Counted from the stretch's first letter, positions 13,617 to 26,443 are shown. The stretch: DNA of 64,000 nucleotides from Nelumbo lutea (GCA_022828595.1 JAKGHH010000003.1:100339583-100403582); one strand, 5' to 3'. Notes: generated by a model not told the origin, from the letters alone. A program made the numbers and translations.

Positions 13617-13734
13617 ACCCTAAAACCTCTATTAGCAGAAATTTTCCAGCTGAAAGGAAGAAATTTTAAGCTTCCACAGAAGAGAAAAAAAAAATGAAAA
13701 TAAAGATGAAGGAGACGAAATTTAGTATCTATCT

Positions 13735-13743
13735 CCCGCCAAA
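13735..13743 (-). promoter_or_regulatory. E2F-type site upstream of SCC3
   Basis: On the minus strand this reads TTTGGCGGG, which fits the plant E2F consensus WTTSSCSS. It lies about 120 bp upstream of the SCC3 ATG. E2F sites are common in S-phase genes, so cell-cycle control of this cohesin gene is plausible. The function is inferred from sequence and position. Confidence 0.55.
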
Positions 13744-13839
13744 TGAACTAATGGGGAGCAGGAGCAGGTGGAGCACTGGAGTCAAATGGCCGCTCGCACA
13801 TCCTCGGCTTCCTTTCTGATCTTTACTCGACATCCATTG

Positions 13840-13847
13840 TGACGTCA
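13840..13847. promoter_or_regulatory. TGACGTCA palindrome upstream of SCC3
   Basis: A perfect 8-bp palindrome of the type bound by bZIP/TGA factors lies about 225 bp upstream of the SCC3 ATG. A related TGACG-containing motif (CTGACGTTGC) follows near 13861. A single 8-mer is weak evidence on its own. Confidence 0.3.
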
Positions 13848-14131
13848 GATCGATTCCAATCTGACGTTGCATGAAGCATGTCATCAGATCCGTTGATGCA
13901 CTTTACCAAAAAAAATCCATTAATGTTTGGATTGGGGTGAGGAGTGAGGACAGGACACTGAAGAGTCGAAACGTGGGCCGGAAACCACGAGTAGTGGCTC
14001 TCAGACTCTCAGACCACCCTTGTCAAATATGGATTCAAGATTAAGTGGATATTCCATAGGGAAGATTCATATCCAGCCCATTTAATAAAAACCCAGATTA
14101 AATCAAACCTTTCATTTTGTAAATACATCTA

Positions 14132-14165
14132 TTAGTCTCTGGACCCGTGCGATGCACGGGCTTTA
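14132..14165 (-). mobile_element. Helitron 3' terminus remnant
   Basis: On the minus strand a short hairpin, CCCGTGCATCGCACGGG, is followed 10 nt later by CTAA and then T. This matches the Helitron 3' end (stem-loop, then CTRR, inserted before T). The matching 5' end is not visible, so the extent is unknown. Confidence 0.45.
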
Positions 14166-14239
14166 AAACAATTAAGAAAGGAGCCTTGACACTTCCAATT
14201 AAGTAGAAACCATCTAAGTACGTGACATAATCAGAGTGT

Positions 14240-15736
14240 TTTCCTATAAGGGAGATTTATTAGGAAAACAAATGCTATAAAAGATTATATGGCTATTAAA
14301 TTAGATATGAGTAAAGGATATGATAGAATAGAGTGGACTTTCTTGATAAAAGTATTGAAAAATTTTGGGTTTGGGTAGACATGGGTTAAAGTGGATCATG
14401 GAGTGTAAAACATCAGTTTCCTATCAAATCTTGATAAATGGGGCTCTAAGTAAAAAATTCTACCCTTTCGAGAGGACTTAGGCAATGTCCCCTTACTTGT
14501 TCCTCTTATGTGTTGATGTCTTTTTGAGTATTTTTAATGATTTGATCAAAGCTAGACAGGTTTCTGGAATCAAGGTGAGTCATGGAGGCCCTAATATCAT
14601 CCCTCACTTGTATTTTTTTTTTTTTTGCAGAGAATAGTTTCATTTTCTAGAAGGCGGATTTAGATGAAGCCCAAAAGATTATGGAGGCCATTAAACTCAA
14701 TGAACAAGCGTTGGGCCAACATGTGAATCTTAGCAAATCTGGAATTTCTTTTAACTCCAATATGCACCCTAAATTCAAGAAAATCATAGCTAAATGAATG
14801 CATTTAAAAAAAAAAAAAGAGTTGAGAAACCCTCAACATATCTTGGGCTCCCCTATCATTTTTCTAGATCCAAGTCAAGGATATTTACCGAACCAAACAA
14901 GTAAAGAAGTGCTTAAAAAATCAGTTTTGAATGCCTTATCAACTTATAGTATGTCATGCTTTCTCTTACCTGAAAACATATCAAAGGATATAAAGAAATC
15001 ACAAAGAAACTTCAAGTGGGGTAAAAGTAACACCTCAAAAGGCTTAAATTGAGTTAGTTGGAACTAAATTAGTAAAAATAAGTTGGATGGTGGCTTGAGG
15101 TTCAAAGACCCAACTTTCTTTAACAAGGCACTCTTAGCTAAACTAGCTTGGAGGTTAGCAAGTGTTGATAAGAGTCTTTGGGCTAAGGTTTTGAGAGCCA
15201 AGTATGTAAAGCATAGGTCCTTCCTAAGGCTTAGTTTGGAAGGAGTGTATTTGTACTCCTTCCAAACTAAGCCTAAATGAAAATTTGCCTCGAAATGGAT
15301 CATGGGTTGGAAGAGTGTGCTGGAAGGAAAGGAAGTCGTCTCTAAAGTCATTGTAAAAAGTGACTATAAACCTGTTGTGGACTGTTTGACTTATGCTAGT
15401 GCTGATTGTGATTCTAAAATCTCTACTATTATTAAATACTGTCTTCATTTTGCAAGGCCTGTAATTGTTAAATTTGTGTGGGTTCCAAGATAAAAAATAT
15501 GGTTGCCCATGTAAAAGCTCAAAAAGGTTTGGGTGGTGCAAGTTGCTAGAAAAATGTTTGCCGGTTTTGGCTTTCAGGCTTTATCCAAAATGATTTAATC
15601 CCTCCCTAACGTCCTTCTTTGTTTCTTGTTTTTTGTCCTTTTTCTCTTCTCTAATGTTTTGTTTCTGTTCCTAGTTTGTCTTTCTCTCTTGTTCTGGTTT
15701 GGTTTAATGATATTAGCTTTTTACCCAAAAAAAAAA
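14240..15736 (+). mobile_element. LINE relic, RT to 3' tail
   Basis: Plus-strand fragments follow LINE order. RT start: MAIKLDMSKGYDRIEWTFL near 14289. A degraded palm region reads MSPYLFLLCVDVF. The thumb/connection part lies at 14798-15280 (DGGLRFKDPTFFNKALLAKL). RNase H-like sequence, SDYKPVVDCL, is near 15359-15390. Many stops and frameshifts are present. An A-run near 15727 marks the 3' end. It starts beside the presumed SCC3 promoter and has no endonuclease domain. Confidence 0.8.
15227..15274. repeat. Perfect 20-bp hairpin inside the LINE relic
   Basis: The arm AGGCTTAGTTTGGAAGGAGT at 15227-15246 is exactly inverted at 15255-15274 with an 8-nt loop. It interrupts the LINE reading frame and looks like a local inverted duplication. 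Nothing suggests a miRNA precursor, since there are no extended arms beyond 20 bp. Confidence 0.8.
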
Positions 15737-15866
15737 ATCTAAGTCCAACTCAAGCATTTATTTGGGTTATGTCTAAGTTATACAATCACAATTCAAATTA
15801 TGTTTTAATGAGAGTGCTCTATTTCCTATGCTATAGATAAATTTTTATTATTTTTTATATCTTAAT

Positions 15867-15869
15867 GCG

Positions 15870-15915
<46 letters not shown>

Positions 15916-15916
15916 G
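15867..15916. repeat. ATT trinucleotide microsatellite
   Basis: A nearly pure run of about 15 ATT units lies in AT-rich intergenic DNA. Shorter ATT/AAT runs also occur near 860, 3100, 6610 and 6900. Confidence 0.9.
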
Positions 15917-15975
15917 TTTGTTATTATTTTAGTATTACTTTTAGGTAAAATTATAAAGAAACTCCTCATATAACC

Positions 15976-16199
15976 AAGATTCAAAATATCGATATGTATC
16001 AGGTCATATCAGTGGCCTCCCAATACACCCCTATAGTGGGTGTTTCAAGATTAGACTTGGTTCAAGGGGTAGATATGCCTTAAACCGACCCCTCTAAAAC
16101 AATTTGAAAAAAAAAATTAAAAACACATAGAAGCGACCCTCAATACAAGCCAATATGCCCCAACCGGCATATCATCCTATATCAATATTTTGAGCCTTG
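15976..16199. mobile_element. MULE-like MITE, copy 1
   Basis: The 224-bp element has imperfect inverted ends: AAGATTCAAAATATCGATAT on the left and, on the right, reverse complement CAAGGCTCAAAATATTGATA. The flanking 9-mers catataacc and cttataaca agree at 7 of 9 positions. A 9-bp duplication is typical of Mutator-like elements. A second copy of the same length lies at 53876-54100. Confidence 0.75.
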
Positions 16200-18546
16200 C
16201 TTATAACAATTCAAAAAACCACCCTTGTGTTAAAAAAAAAAAAAAAACCTTGTGTTTTGATCATAGCAAAAACCTCCCCATATTTATTGAAGAAAAAAAG
16301 AGTACAAATACCTCCTTTCTGTTATCTTTTCAATGACAAAAATGCTAAAAGTTACCAATATACTCTTATCATTCTTAAGGTGTTATTTACCTGACAACTT
16401 TCAAAGAGTAATTTTGTATACTCTTTTGGGAAAAAGTAAGGCTAAAAGGATGAATTGAAGTAAAAGGGAGCAACTATTTTTTTCAATGTATTTAGTAAAT
16501 TTATATCCGAATGAAGTTGGGTAAATTTTATATTTAAAAAAATAATGCATTACATTGACATTTTCCATTTGAAATGATGATGAAAGGAAGGTATTTGCAC
16601 ATTTTTTTTCAAAACAATAGGGGAGGTTTTTGTTAAGGATGAAACATAGAGGAGGTTTGTAGGATAATCAGAAAAAACCCAAATGAAGCTTTTATAATTT
16701 TCCATGTTTTTAAATGGAATTTATATTTATTACAAATTAATTAAACTATATTAAAAAATAATAAAATTTTATTAATTTTTGTTTTTATTAATACTTACTA
16801 ATTTTAATTAATCACATTAAGCTTTTTATTTCATGTGGAATTTAAGTTGGTTTAAAGTTAGTAGAAATTAGTTATAAAGTAATAATTGTTAGATAATTTT
16901 GTATTAGTTTTATTCATTAATTTATTTTTACTGTATTATAATAATATTTTTAACAATAATTATTAATTATTTTTATTTTATTTAAGTGATGTACTAAATT
17001 ATGTTTACTATAGTAAATTATTTTTTATCATTTTCAAATGGAATATAAATGGATTATAATTTTTAGGATGTTTTATTCAATGTTTTCAACCTCTCATTAA
17101 TTTAGGCAATTGAACCATTCAAACCACGACTTGGCCCTATTTATAATTATAGGTTTCATAAAGACCACTATTTTGTCAAACCCCACTGATTTGGTCAGGG
17201 TTTATTCAATATGGGTAGTTGAACCATTGACCTTTTTTACCCAATCATTTGGCCATGCGTTATAATATATAGTGTATTGAAAACTCCTAGATGACTTGAC
17301 TTTGTGTTTGATTGTTTGATTGGTGTGATCTTTTATTTTTTTGGATAACTTTTCACAATCTTTGCAATCCCACCACACCAAAAAAATTCTCAATTTTTGC
17401 TTCAAAATTTAATTTTAGTATTTCTACTTATAAAAAATAAAAACTAAAATAAAAATTACAAATTAGAAAGATTATATACATAGACGTAAAATATAATTAT
17501 ACACACACATAAATGGATAACGTGTCACAAATGTAATTATACACACACATATTTGTTGAATGAAGTAAATAATATTTACCATGTAAAGAAAAACTTGATT
17601 AATTAACTTAAAAATTAATTATCTTTTAAACATAAATATATTAATTAGCCTAATAATATAATTAATCATTAAATTTCTTCATTTCAATATAACTACTTTT
17701 TATTAAGGATTTTTGGCTATGACAATCTTTGAGCTTTGCAAAAAGGCTTGTTTTTTACCCTAAAGAATAAAAAGAGGCCATATTCGACCCTGGACTTTAG
17801 TAAAAAAGCCATTTGTGGGCAAAAACAGATAGTGTTTGAAACAATGTCAACAGATCTGTTAGACATTGTTATGTGGTATTGCTAAATTGTGAAAAAGGGT
17901 CACTTTCGACCCTAAAGTTTGAAAAATGGACCACTTTAATAAAGTCAATTTAAGTAAATTACTTCAAGGTCTAATTAAATTACCATAAAGTATAATTAAG
18001 TATTTAATTTACTTAATTAATTTATAAATTTATTTAATTAAATGATCACAAAGTATTTAAGTTAATTAAGTAATTTAAAATTGCACTAATCGAATTGAAT
18101 AAGATAATTAAGCAATGAATTAAGTAAATTAAATTAATTAAGGAAACAAAGTTAATTAATTAAATTAAATAAGCACAACTAATCGACTTGAATAAGTGGA
18201 TTAAGCCAATTAAGCAAAGATTTAAAAATCAACCCAAAATGGAACCACCTTGGCAATCGATTTCTAGGTCAACAGTTTGATTGTCTAGTCTGAATGGATC
18301 AACCATGACATTTAAAAAAAATAAAAAAACAAAATACAATTAAAATAAAAAATGACCCAAAACCCATTTACCATATTAAACAATTTAGCGGTTCAGTTGT
18401 TTGGGATAATAGTTTATTGACCAAGTCCACATTTTATTTTTGAACAATTTTTGGTAAAGTATAAAATGGAATTGGACAATTGACCAATTACTAGGTTGAA
18501 TGGTTTGATCGCCCAAGTATAAAATGGAACTGGACAACTAACCAAT
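16200..18546. other. AT-rich intergenic region
   Basis: No gene is supported. The region is AT-rich with small duplications (a TTATACACACACATA word occurs twice, near 17497 and 17539). Degenerate blocks of the 'ggtcaaccggtt' type near 17080-17240 and 18240-18540 resemble the MITE family at 54571-54870. Confidence 0.4.
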
Positions 18547-21405
18547 TGTCAGCACCCAATTTTTGCTCAGACCCCTCTCTAACCCACTTTTCACACTCCA
18601 AGTACCCGATCAGACCACATCACATGAAAACAACCCCTCAAACAAGCAATCATGCCAAATTTCAGCCTTAAATTCTTTGATTTCACCATTCATCCAAAAA
18701 GATTCCGAATGAAGCACTCACATTACACGATATCCTCCGAAATCAAGATCTACACTATGAAACACCACCAAACCTCATATAAACCCTTATCAACTCCCAA
18801 TCAGCGATCCTTCCAATTTTGAACAAAAAATGATAATTTTACCCTTCATCCAAAAATATTCCAATTAAACCATTCACATCGCCCGATATTTGCCAAACTC
18901 AAGATCTACACTATGAAACACCATGCCCCACCATCAAACCTCATCTAAACCTTTTTCAACCACCTGATCAATGATCCGCCCGATTTTGAACCCTAAAATG
19001 ACAATTTTACCCTTCATCCAAAAAGATTCCAATTAAACCGCTCACATTGCTCGATATCAGCCAAACCCAAGATTTACACCATGAAACACCATGTCCCACC
19101 ATCAAACCTCATCTAAACCTTTGTCAACCCCCTGATCGACGATTTGTCCGATTTTGGACCTTAAAATGATGATTTTACCCTTCATCTAAAAAGACTCTGA
19201 ATTAACCACACGATGTCCTCCGAAATCAATATTTGCATTATGAAACACAACCAAACCTCATCCAAACCCTTATCAATCCCTTGATCGACAATCCATCCAA
19301 TATTGAACCTCAAAATGATAATTTTACCCTTTATCCAAAAAGATTTCAAATGAACCACTCACATTGCCTGATACCCGCCAAAATCAAGATTTACACTATG
19401 AAACACCATTCCCCATAATCAAACCTCATTTAAACCTATTTCAACTCCCTGATCAACGATCCGTCCAATTTTGGACCTTAAAATGATGATTTTACCCTCC
19501 ATCTAAGAAAAATGCCAACCGACCACCGCTAAATCCAATCAAGCCCATTGTCATCCTTTTAATCGATGGTTTAGAAAACATAGGCCATAAAATGCCCGTT
19601 TCACCTTCCATCGAGGACGTTTCTGTAATCTCGTATATCGGGTAACACTTGTCATCCACCTAGCCATTGGATTTCTCCAAAAACTCTCAAATTCAATAAA
19701 GGACGTCCATGGTTTTTGACAATTACAGCCTAGTCCCTACTTGTAATTTTGTTTCAAAATATTTGCAAGGAGGCCCTTTCCATGTGTTGAAACCCTAACC
19801 ATTAGATCTCAACCTTGTTCAATCCCAACCATAGATTGCTTGCTAGCTTTTTGGCAAGATCTAGGCGCCATTACCATTTTTGGAAGAGCTCTTTTCCATT
19901 CCTAAAAAAAGCCATGCAGTTTTGTTTACCAAGTAAAGCCATGTACCAAGAAGGAATGTTTCTTGTTCTTTAAGAAATAGAAAGATTTCTTTGAAAAGAA
20001 AAGAAGGAAGTTCTATTCGTATGAGATCAATATGGGGGGTTTCCTAAATAACCCAAAGGCTCTCTAGGTGCTTTTCCTCCTCCTTTGAATCCACCATAGC
20101 TAGCTCCCAACGAGTAGCTTTTTGTTAACCAAAGTTAGAAGTCTTCCTCATTGAAAAGGGGCTATGGTCCCTCTCCAAATTCTCTCTCTCTCTCTCTCCC
20201 CCAAGATTCAAAGGTTTCTTGACTCCATTGACTCTCTTTCAGCCTTAGACACCACCCATTCTCAACCAAAGACTCTTCTCTACATTCACTCTTCCCACCA
20301 CCGAACCATTTTCTCCACCCATCTCCCTATTCGAATCTTCTTCTTCCTCCACACCTCTCCCTCAAGCTCCCTCCATCTTTCTCATTATCTTCTTCCTCTA
20401 TGTTTATAAGGTGAACCTATCTTAGTTCATCATATTCGGTTAAGAAGGAAGAGGAGAAGTCCTATTTCGGTTCACCCATTAAAACCTTCACATAACATTC
20501 CCAACAGTCTTAGAGAAACAAGTGAAGTAACTTTTAGAATTTACAACTTCTTTTCTCTCCAATTTTTATTTATCTTAATTTTATTGTCTTTTTTTCGTTT
20601 TCTTGGCCAATAGAAAAATATTCAAGTTGGTTGCTATGATTATATTTTGTTTGAAAATGAATGAATATGGCTAACTTTTTAAAACTCTCATCATTGAAAA
20701 TATCTATGTATTTATTTATTTATTTTATTTGACTTTTGTTACATTCATCTTTCTTTTATAGTTAGTTTTGTTTGAAAATGAATGAAGATGTTATGTGTGA
20801 ATTCAGTCTCCTTATTATTGGCTCGACATTTATATTCCTCTTCTTGTATAAATTAATGCATGCATCCTATTCTGATTAGAGGCTTATGAATTCGACTTAG
20901 AGGGAAGTTCATGGTGGGTTGCATCCTTCATGGTTTCATCATTTCTCTCCTTCGAGTAGAAGTGTGGGAAACCTTGGATAAAAAGGGGGTAGGATGTGTA
21001 GACATTCGCCCCTTTGCTCCTTAAGGGCTTCCCCCACTTGGGAAGAGGGAAATAGAAGATTGAGCCATGTAAAATTACACTCTCTTTATGACAAACCATC
21101 AATAAATTGGGGGAAGCCATTTAGCTTTTCATGAAGAATGATTTTATTTATTTCATTTTATTTTTATTTTTGTTTTTATTTTTTTTTAATTTTATCTTGA
21201 TTAGCATTCACAAGATAAGAAAATGAGAGGGGTGCCTAACACCTTCCCTCTCCTTCCCTTTGATGCCTAGAGTCATTGTTATAGGGATTGGGAGTCATTT
21301 TTCTCAAAGCAAAGGAGGCCCATCACTCCCTTGTTCAAGTGGTTGATGGGTGGCAACTCCACTCGTGGCCATGAAGTGATGCCCATATCCAATGGGATTT
21401 CTACG
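18547..21405 (+). repeat. Probable 5' LTR of the Tat-like element
   Basis: The left edge is TGTCAGCACCCAATTTTTGC, a typical gypsy LTR start. The right edge is placed just before the primer-site-like TTGGCAACTCC near 21408 and is uncertain, because no second LTR exists for comparison. The LTR holds a tandem repeat (18689-19497) and a CT-rich tract near 20184-20200. Confidence 0.5.
18689..19497 (+). repeat. Tandem repeat of about 150-168 bp, five copies
   Basis: Units start with TTCATCCAAAAA-like words at 18689, 18845, 19013, 19181 and 19330, with a partial sixth at 19498. Spacings are 156, 168, 168, 149 and 168 bp. Each unit contains 'ctcacat..c.cgat', 'ctatgaaacacca' and 'aaatgat.attttaccc'. 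Large LTRs of this lineage often carry such arrays. Confidence 0.85.
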
Positions 21406-24400
21406 GATTGGCAACTCCAGTGGGGAGGGGAAAGCATTTGTGTATGCCGTTCCCTTTCTTCCCATTAGTGGAGAAAGCAATATCAAATTTACATGTGTTC
21501 TTCTCAAGTTGGATCCTTGTCTTTTACTCCTTGTTGGGTTTATGGGTTCATGATAACTTAAGTTTCTCTCTTCATAAAAGGGGGTCTAGGCTGAATTGAA
21601 TACATGTTTTGTTTTGTTTTCATTATTTTTTTATTTTATTTTTTACATTGAACTTGTGATGGCCGAATTCAACTATGTGCATGTTAGGAAGATATAGGGT
21701 TATGTAGGGGCTGTCAATGGTTGAATTAGTTGGACTTGGGGTTCATTTTGTTACTCACATACTTGGACTTTATTTTGCTACTTGCCATGAGTAAGGAGTT
21801 TTTTTTTGGGGCTGCTAAGAGGTAAGTGCCCATTAACCCAAGGTTTCTCTTCAAGCCCATGTATTGTTAGTTGACTTTTTTTTCTTTTTCCTTTTTTCTT
21901 TTTCTAACCCGTGATTCAATTATGAAAATGACATGTGTATCTTCCTTTGAAGTGCTTGAATTGTTCGTATGATGTTGAGCCTTTTAGGCATTAAGTGGGC
22001 ATAAGTTTGGAGGCATGCATGTCAATAGGAATGTTATATTCCATTAATGTTTTGGGGCCTTAAATTCATGCAAACTTAATATTTTTCACTTGTTTATCAT
22101 GAATAAATTATTGCCTCATTCCCAATTGCACAAATAGCATGTTAGTTAAGGTGGTTTAAGAATGATGATCATGCTGAAATGCAAATTGAATAACGATATG
22201 TGAAGGATATGGATGGTTAAAGTTAGGTTTTCTTTAGCTGAAATCATGTTTTGTGTGCAATTAATTGAAGTTGGCATTGTTAGGGAAGCATAATAAGGAT
22301 TGATGCATGCTGAAATGTAATGTGCCATTTCCTTTGTAAGACTCATAACATGAGAACATAGTTACATATAGGATTGAATTGATCACACTTGAACCTATCC
22401 CTCTTGAGGACATATTTTGACACATAAGGCTAAAATAAATCAAGAGAATTAGCAACCAAGGAAGGTTAAACTAAAAACAACAAAAAAAAAAAAGAAAAAA
22501 AATACAAGAAAAAAGTTAGGGATATAGGAAGAATAAGATTGGGAGGAGTAGTATGTGTGAGATCTAAGAAGCTAATTAAGCTAAAATGTGAAGAAAGTAG
22601 GGACAACACCATCTTTGTAAATAACATTTAAGTTATTAGCTCATTTGAGAAAATCAATTCAGCTTAGGAGTATAAGTTTAGCTTCTTTCCTTTCTTATTA
22701 AGAATAATGGATAATAATAAAAATCAATTCAGCTTAGGATAGTTAATCCTCCTATGATGAAACCAAGAGCTTTAACCTTTTTTGACTTGGGAAAGATCTT
22801 AAGAGATTTTAGCACTTTATTCATGGTTTGGAAGGCACCTAGATTTCTTAATTTTGATTTTGTGAGATCATAAAAAAATCTCAGCACTTCTTTCTTGTGG
22901 TTGGGTGATTTAAAATGCTGAAATAAGAGGGTTATTTAGGACTTCTAATGGCTCATTCATCTTGGTGAGCATGAGAAGAGCTTTGGAGTTTAATGTGATC
23001 AAGCTCATGAGGTCTTGTTTGGGGGATAAAATAATGAAACATAAGCTGAAATGGTTTCAAGTCTTAATATAACAAAGTAAACAAAAAAAAATTAAAAAGA
23101 GAAAAAGAGAAAAAAAGGGTGAAAAGGGGATTTGCATAAGCTTCTAAGGCTAAGATATAGGTTAGTTGAGGCCTTAATTGGTCCATTTTGGGAAAAGTTA
23201 AAACCCAGCTATGACTAATTACCTTCAAAATCAAAAATAAAAGAGAAAAAAAAGAAAGGAAAAGATGAGATAATGAGAACCATAGGTAGCTATGGAAATG
23301 CAATGTTTATTTGATTCCTTCCATATGAATCTTATTTAAGTTAATATTTATGTAGTTATTGTAACATTTTTTGTTGATATATATATATATATTGTTGTTG
23401 TTGTTGAGTCTTGTTTGTTATACGATTCATATGCATTTTTGCATAGCAGATTAGATTGTTTAGGAGCTTATTGTCCTATAGGTGGGGGCCGGTACACGAA
23501 GGCCATTGGGACATGACACCCAATGCATGGCATTCCAACCAATCACCAACCCAAGAAGCCCATCTGTCCAATGGGCGGAGGTTTGAAGATTGGCGACCTT
23601 GAAGCCTTGAGTCTATGTGTAAACCTCACCCCATGCATGGCATTGATCTTGCTAACCTAGTTGATAGGGCTGTGTCTATCCGAATCCTTTGCTTGCTTGT
23701 ATGATTGCATTAGTGGTTCATAACCAAAAGGAAAACCAAAAAATATATACAAAATAAAATATTAGAATATGAAAGAAGAGAGACACAAGGTCAAACCAGG
23801 CCCATTTCCAACCCCAAAACCTAGGAAACTTAACCTAAACCTAACTTGTCCTAACCCGGTAGAGGTCAAACCAGCCCCAAAGCCTAAGCCATGGATTAGT
23901 GTGAGCCTAGTTTAAGATTAAACCATAAATAGGGTCCGGCCCATTTCTAAGTCCACATGAAGGCTAGAGTCAATCTCACCCATGCCAAATGCCACCTAGC
24001 CCAAATAGGATTAAACTCAAAACACAAACCCCAAACCAATCTAGACCCAGGAACACCCTAATCAAGCCCAAGTGAGTTTAGAGCTAGGACATAACCCGAA
24101 GCCCAATTCTGAACCCAACACCCTCATTCAAAGCTTTCGCTTAAACCCTTCATCCAAATACCATGTTTAAACTCTTCGTCCAAATACCTTGTCTAAACCC
24201 TATATCCCAAATCCTTAACTTAAGCACTCAATCCCTCTTTCGGATATCGGATTCAAATACCTTGTGCAAACCCTTTAGCCCTCACCTCCAATGCTTGGTC
24301 TATACCCCAACCCAAATACACTGTCTAAATACCTAGTCCAAATGCCCTAGCTGGTCCCTTTATCCAAATACCTGACAAACGTCCAAATCCCAAATGCATA

Positions 24401-25082
24401 GTCCTTTACTCAAACACCTGATCCATCTTCTAGCCCAGAGGCTTGATTTAAATCCGTAACCCATTCCCCTAGTTCAAAACCCTCTAGACCTTTACCAGAT
24501 CTAGCATTCATTTACTCATAACCTGAGTCTCCAACCTAAACCCTCTTTAAGCCCTTGGTTTAGGAAGCCTATCCATGCTTGTGCCTATTCTCTTAAAAAA
24601 AAAAGAAAAGAGGGATAAGAGGACTTGTATGATAGGAAACAACAAGAAAAAATAATAAAATTTGGTGGGGGGGGATAAGATTTGAGATGAACAAACTTAT
24701 GAATAATCGACATGAATAAAAAGGGTAGGACGAAAGGCAAAAGAATAGTGGAGGAACATAAAAAGCATGATAAAAGAGAAGAATGGAACAATAAATAAAA
24801 AAGCAAAAAAATAATAAAAAAAAGCATATCAAGAGTAGAAAAAAAAAGAAAAAGAGAAAAAAAGAAAAGAAAAGAGAGAAAAGCAAAAGATAATAAGTGT
24901 GAGGAAGGGAGACAAAGTAAGAAAAAACAAATAAATGAACAAAGCAACAAGAAAAAAATAGGAAAAATGCAAAAATAGAGAGAAAAGGGAAATTGAAACG
25001 TTGCAAAGAAGGTTATTTGAACAATGATCATCTTGACTGCTTATAACTCTAGTCGCTTACTAATGAACATTTGGTTTCGTGA
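21406..25082 (+). other. Leader region of the Tat-like element
   Basis: No coding sequence is supported. The region includes a TA-repeat near 23381-23392, a block of diverged short repeats of the 'tccaaatacctt gtctaaaccc' type at about 24120-24480, and a strikingly purine-rich strand at 24594-25010. The long ORFs opposite the purine tract are low-complexity artefacts. Confidence 0.4.
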
Positions 25083-26443
25083 TGGCAGATGTTCGAGGAC
25101 TTGTATGAGTACCCATGCTGCCATCCCATGCTGTATGAAAGGGTATTTCAAAGAGATGATGACATCATTAGGTTGATTGGTATTGTTAGATGGGCTAATG
25201 TTATGGACCTGGGCAAGGTGAAGTTGGATCGGCCTTTGTTGAAAACCGCTGTCCAGTGTTGGAACCCAAAGGCTATGGTGTTCCGGTTTGGAAGACACCA
25301 GCTAGCCCCTACCCTTGAAGAAGTAGCTTTCTTACTCCACATGCCATTGCAAGATGACATAATCTTTCCTGTGGCAAAGAAGGGTTATCGATCTGAATTG
25401 TCAGTCTTCCTCATGTGCAAGAAGAGCTTGATTGAGATGCCGGATGATCACTCTGTTAGCTTGGAGTTTCTCTTAAGGCAGAGCTTAACAAACTACCCAG
25501 ATGAAGATCCTAAGAAATCGCCTGAAGAAAGGGCAAATGCTATTCTGCTAGCCATTGCCGGGCATATGTTGTTCCCCATTGATCCTTTTAAAGTGGACCC
25601 CATTCTGGTTAAAATACTGAAGAAATACCAAGAGAAGGTAGACCATGGTCCCCATGATCCTAGCACAAATACTTAGGGGTTTGACCAGATTGCATGTTGA
25701 GGGTCAATGGCCGTTTCGGGGATCGTTGTCGCTCCTACAGCTTTGGATTGTACAACATCTACCCACCTTGGTAAAAATCAAGGTCAGCCTAAGGTTGACT
25801 AGTCGACTTTCCTACCGAACATCATGCCTTGATGGAAAGGAGATTCCGGGAACATTGGATATCTAGCAAGAGAGAACTCTCTATGCTTTTCCCAACATGA
25901 TTATCCGCATGTGACCCACCGTATTTGCATTGGGTAAATCTAGGTGAACCGCAGTCGCCAGTGCAGCCTCCCCCAGAAATTCCAACGCCCGTTCAGCCTC
26001 TTATTTTTGGGTCGTTATCAATAGCATCATTAAAACGTCCATTAGTTGACCCGTACCTGGAAGCCATGGTCGAATTAAAGCATCAAGATTTGCTGAACCA
26101 AGAAAGCGAGGAGAAGATTGGGAAGCACGAAGACCACAGAAGAGGGATTGCAAGGCAAGCAATTAGGAAAAGGCGTCGTGCAGAGGCAGAAAGTAGTAAG
26201 TTTAAGGAAGAAGTGGAAAAGGCAGGAGTCAGGCAAGAATATTCGAGAAACAAACTTCAAGAAGTACATGATAGGCAGCAGGACACCAGGAAGGCCCTTA
26301 GGCAAACTAGAGCCCAGAATAATGCTTTAGAAGAACAGTTATGCCAAGTTCAGGCACAGGTTTCCCAAGTCCATCAAGTCCACATATGCAGAATGGACTG
26401 CTCATATAGTGAATGACCAGGACAGCGGATCATGCAGCTAGAG
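25083..26443 (+). pseudogene. Extra retrotransposon ORF upstream of gag (plant-mobile-domain-like, then coiled coil)
   Basis: The first block, 25089-25676, has the pattern W-N-P...F-x-FG...L-x-PTLEE...LL (residues about 60-95 of its frame). This resembles the plant mobile domain / DUF7745 type of protein found in plant retroelements. After a stop and frame changes, 25925-26443 encodes a basic, Gln/Glu-rich coiled coil (RQAIRKRRRAEAE, ARQ/RTRAQNNALEEQ) with a proline-rich start. The frame is then interrupted by the LINE at 26444. Removing the LINE and one target copy lets the frame run on as RIMQLE then ALLQAVGVEPPPP. Several stops show it is dead. The domain name is a family-level guess. Confidence 0.6.

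Larger units (their letters stand above)
13617..14131. other. SCC3 5' UTR and promoter region
   Basis: This region holds the presumed SCC3 leader and promoter. It contains the E2F-like site at 13735-13743 and the TGACGTCA palindrome at 13840-13847. No ORF or transposon terminus was recognised in it. It is less AT-rich than the surrounding introns. Confidence 0.4.

Noticed and set aside
15227..15274. Possible miRNA precursor
   Set aside because: Arms are only 20 bp with an 8-nt loop and no flanking pairing, shorter than plant miRNA precursors.
18689..19497. CRISPR-like repeat array
   Set aside because: The units are long, diverged and contiguous without spacers, in plant nuclear DNA. It is an LTR tandem array.
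24585..25031. Two long overlapping minus-strand ORFs rich in Phe, Ser and Leu
   Set aside because: They are the complement of a purine-rich tract. The composition is low-complexity and no start context or domain is visible.
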